A stretch of DNA of 64,000 nucleotides from Novosphingobium sp. Chol11 (GTDB taxonomy: Bacteria > Pseudomonadota > Alphaproteobacteria > Sphingomonadales > Sphingomonadaceae), in contig CAMDQO010000005.1 in NCBI GenBank assembly GCA_945906105.1, forward strand, positions 1 to 64,000, given 5' to 3'. The notes beneath the pieces are model-generated. The model was given only the letters and a program-made list of their open reading frames with translations, was not told the DNA's origin and did no database searches. Below, piece after piece: positions 63,776 to 64,000 of the stretch; the first letter of the stretch is position 1; each line of letters begins with the position of its first letter. A program made the translations under genes and the position numbers.

Positions 63776-64000
63776 CTACAGCCCTTTCACAAACTCTGCG
63801 TATCCATCGGCGTCCATCAGGCTCGCCAGTTCACCCGCATCGGACAGGGTCAGACGGAACAGCCAGCCGCCGGTCTCAGCATCAGTGTTGACCAGCTCGG
63901 GTGCATCAGCGAGCGCCGCATTGCTTTCGCTGACCGTGCCGCTGACCGGCGAATAGACATCGCTGGCCGCCTTGACGCTATCGACCACGCAGGGCGCGTC
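63776..64000 (-). CDS. gcvH: Glycine cleavage H protein, partial (C-terminal 74 codons)
   Basis: Open from the window end to the stop at 63776. The lipoyl-lysine site DSVKAASDVYSPVSGTV is present (Lys within SVKAAS), and GGWLFRLTLSDAGELASLMD closes the fold. N-terminus outside the window. Carries the aminomethyl group between P, T and L proteins. Confidence 0.95.
   Translation of the reverse strand, partial: DAPCVVDSVKAASDVYSPVSGTVSESNAALADAPELVNTDAETGGWLFRLTLSDAGELASLMDADGYAEFVKGL

Overview
The window is GC-rich bacterial chromosome from an alphaproteobacterium, most likely of the order Sphingomonadales. The evidence is a class I lysyl-tRNA synthetase (LysK), an rpmF-plsX-fabH-ihfA-merR cluster, an F1-only ATP synthase operon atpHAGDC kept apart from F0, a split glycine decarboxylase (gcvPA/gcvPB), CobT, and many proteins of sphingomonad type (DUF885, DUF1800/DUF1501 pair, RcnB-like, DUF6265, DUF559). 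I cannot assign a genus from sequence alone.

Layout. 1-500 is a mobile-element graveyard (tail of an IS3-type transposase, N-terminal scrap of a tyrosine integrase, large palindromes). 505-6025 holds a KOW mini-protein, two tandem palindromic elements, an M28 peptidase and the DUF1800/DUF1501 pair. 6068-8947 holds ettA, a Trypco2-like protein, a BrnA antitoxin remnant and a MazEF/PemIK-type toxin-antitoxin pair. 9118-16243 encodes envelope and secreted proteins (RcnB-like, cytochrome b561, prolyl hydroxylase, DUF885, OmpA-like). 16448-20060 is the main accessory region: a DUF885 gene scrap, then a DUF6994-type gene split near its 3' end by a complete 2,763-bp IS1595-family transposon that has 24-bp perfect terminal repeats, an 8-bp target duplication and four candidate cargo genes. 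20173-31630 is mostly housekeeping (lysK, a Rad3/DinG-like helicase, SixA phosphatase, fatty-acid/phospholipid synthesis, an S24 repressor). 33000-34913 holds a 2-hydroxyacid dehydrogenase, a RES-domain gene and a DUF559 endonuclease gene enclosed by 30-bp perfect inverted repeats. 34913-48035 holds cysS, a nitroreductase, cobT, transaldolase, priA, a CPBP protease, ada and a membrane-anchored trypsin-like protease. 48263-53116 is the F1 ATPase operon. 53205-60656 contains membrane proteins, a lone cpaF and two DMT transporters. 60653-64000 is the glycine cleavage P-protein pair and part of gcvH, with a palindromic repeat between them.

Most genes are in short co-directional runs with ATGA or 1-11 bp overlaps (RES/dehydrogenase, plsX/fabH, ihfA/merR, gcvPA/gcvPB, helicase/SixA, P4H/DUF885), which suggests translational coupling. 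Convergent pairs are often separated by hairpin terminators or overlap by a few bases.

Most interesting observations: (1) the DUF559 nuclease gene sits inside inverted arms whose structure recurs, without a gene, between gcvPA and gcvH, suggesting a nuclease-associated palindromic repeat family; (2) the IS1595-type transposon with cargo genes and an exactly reconstructable target; (3) two adjacent 77-79 bp palindromic elements whose stems differ by compensated changes; (4) two genes whose best start, by Shine-Dalgarno spacing and homologous N-terminus, is ATC or ATT.
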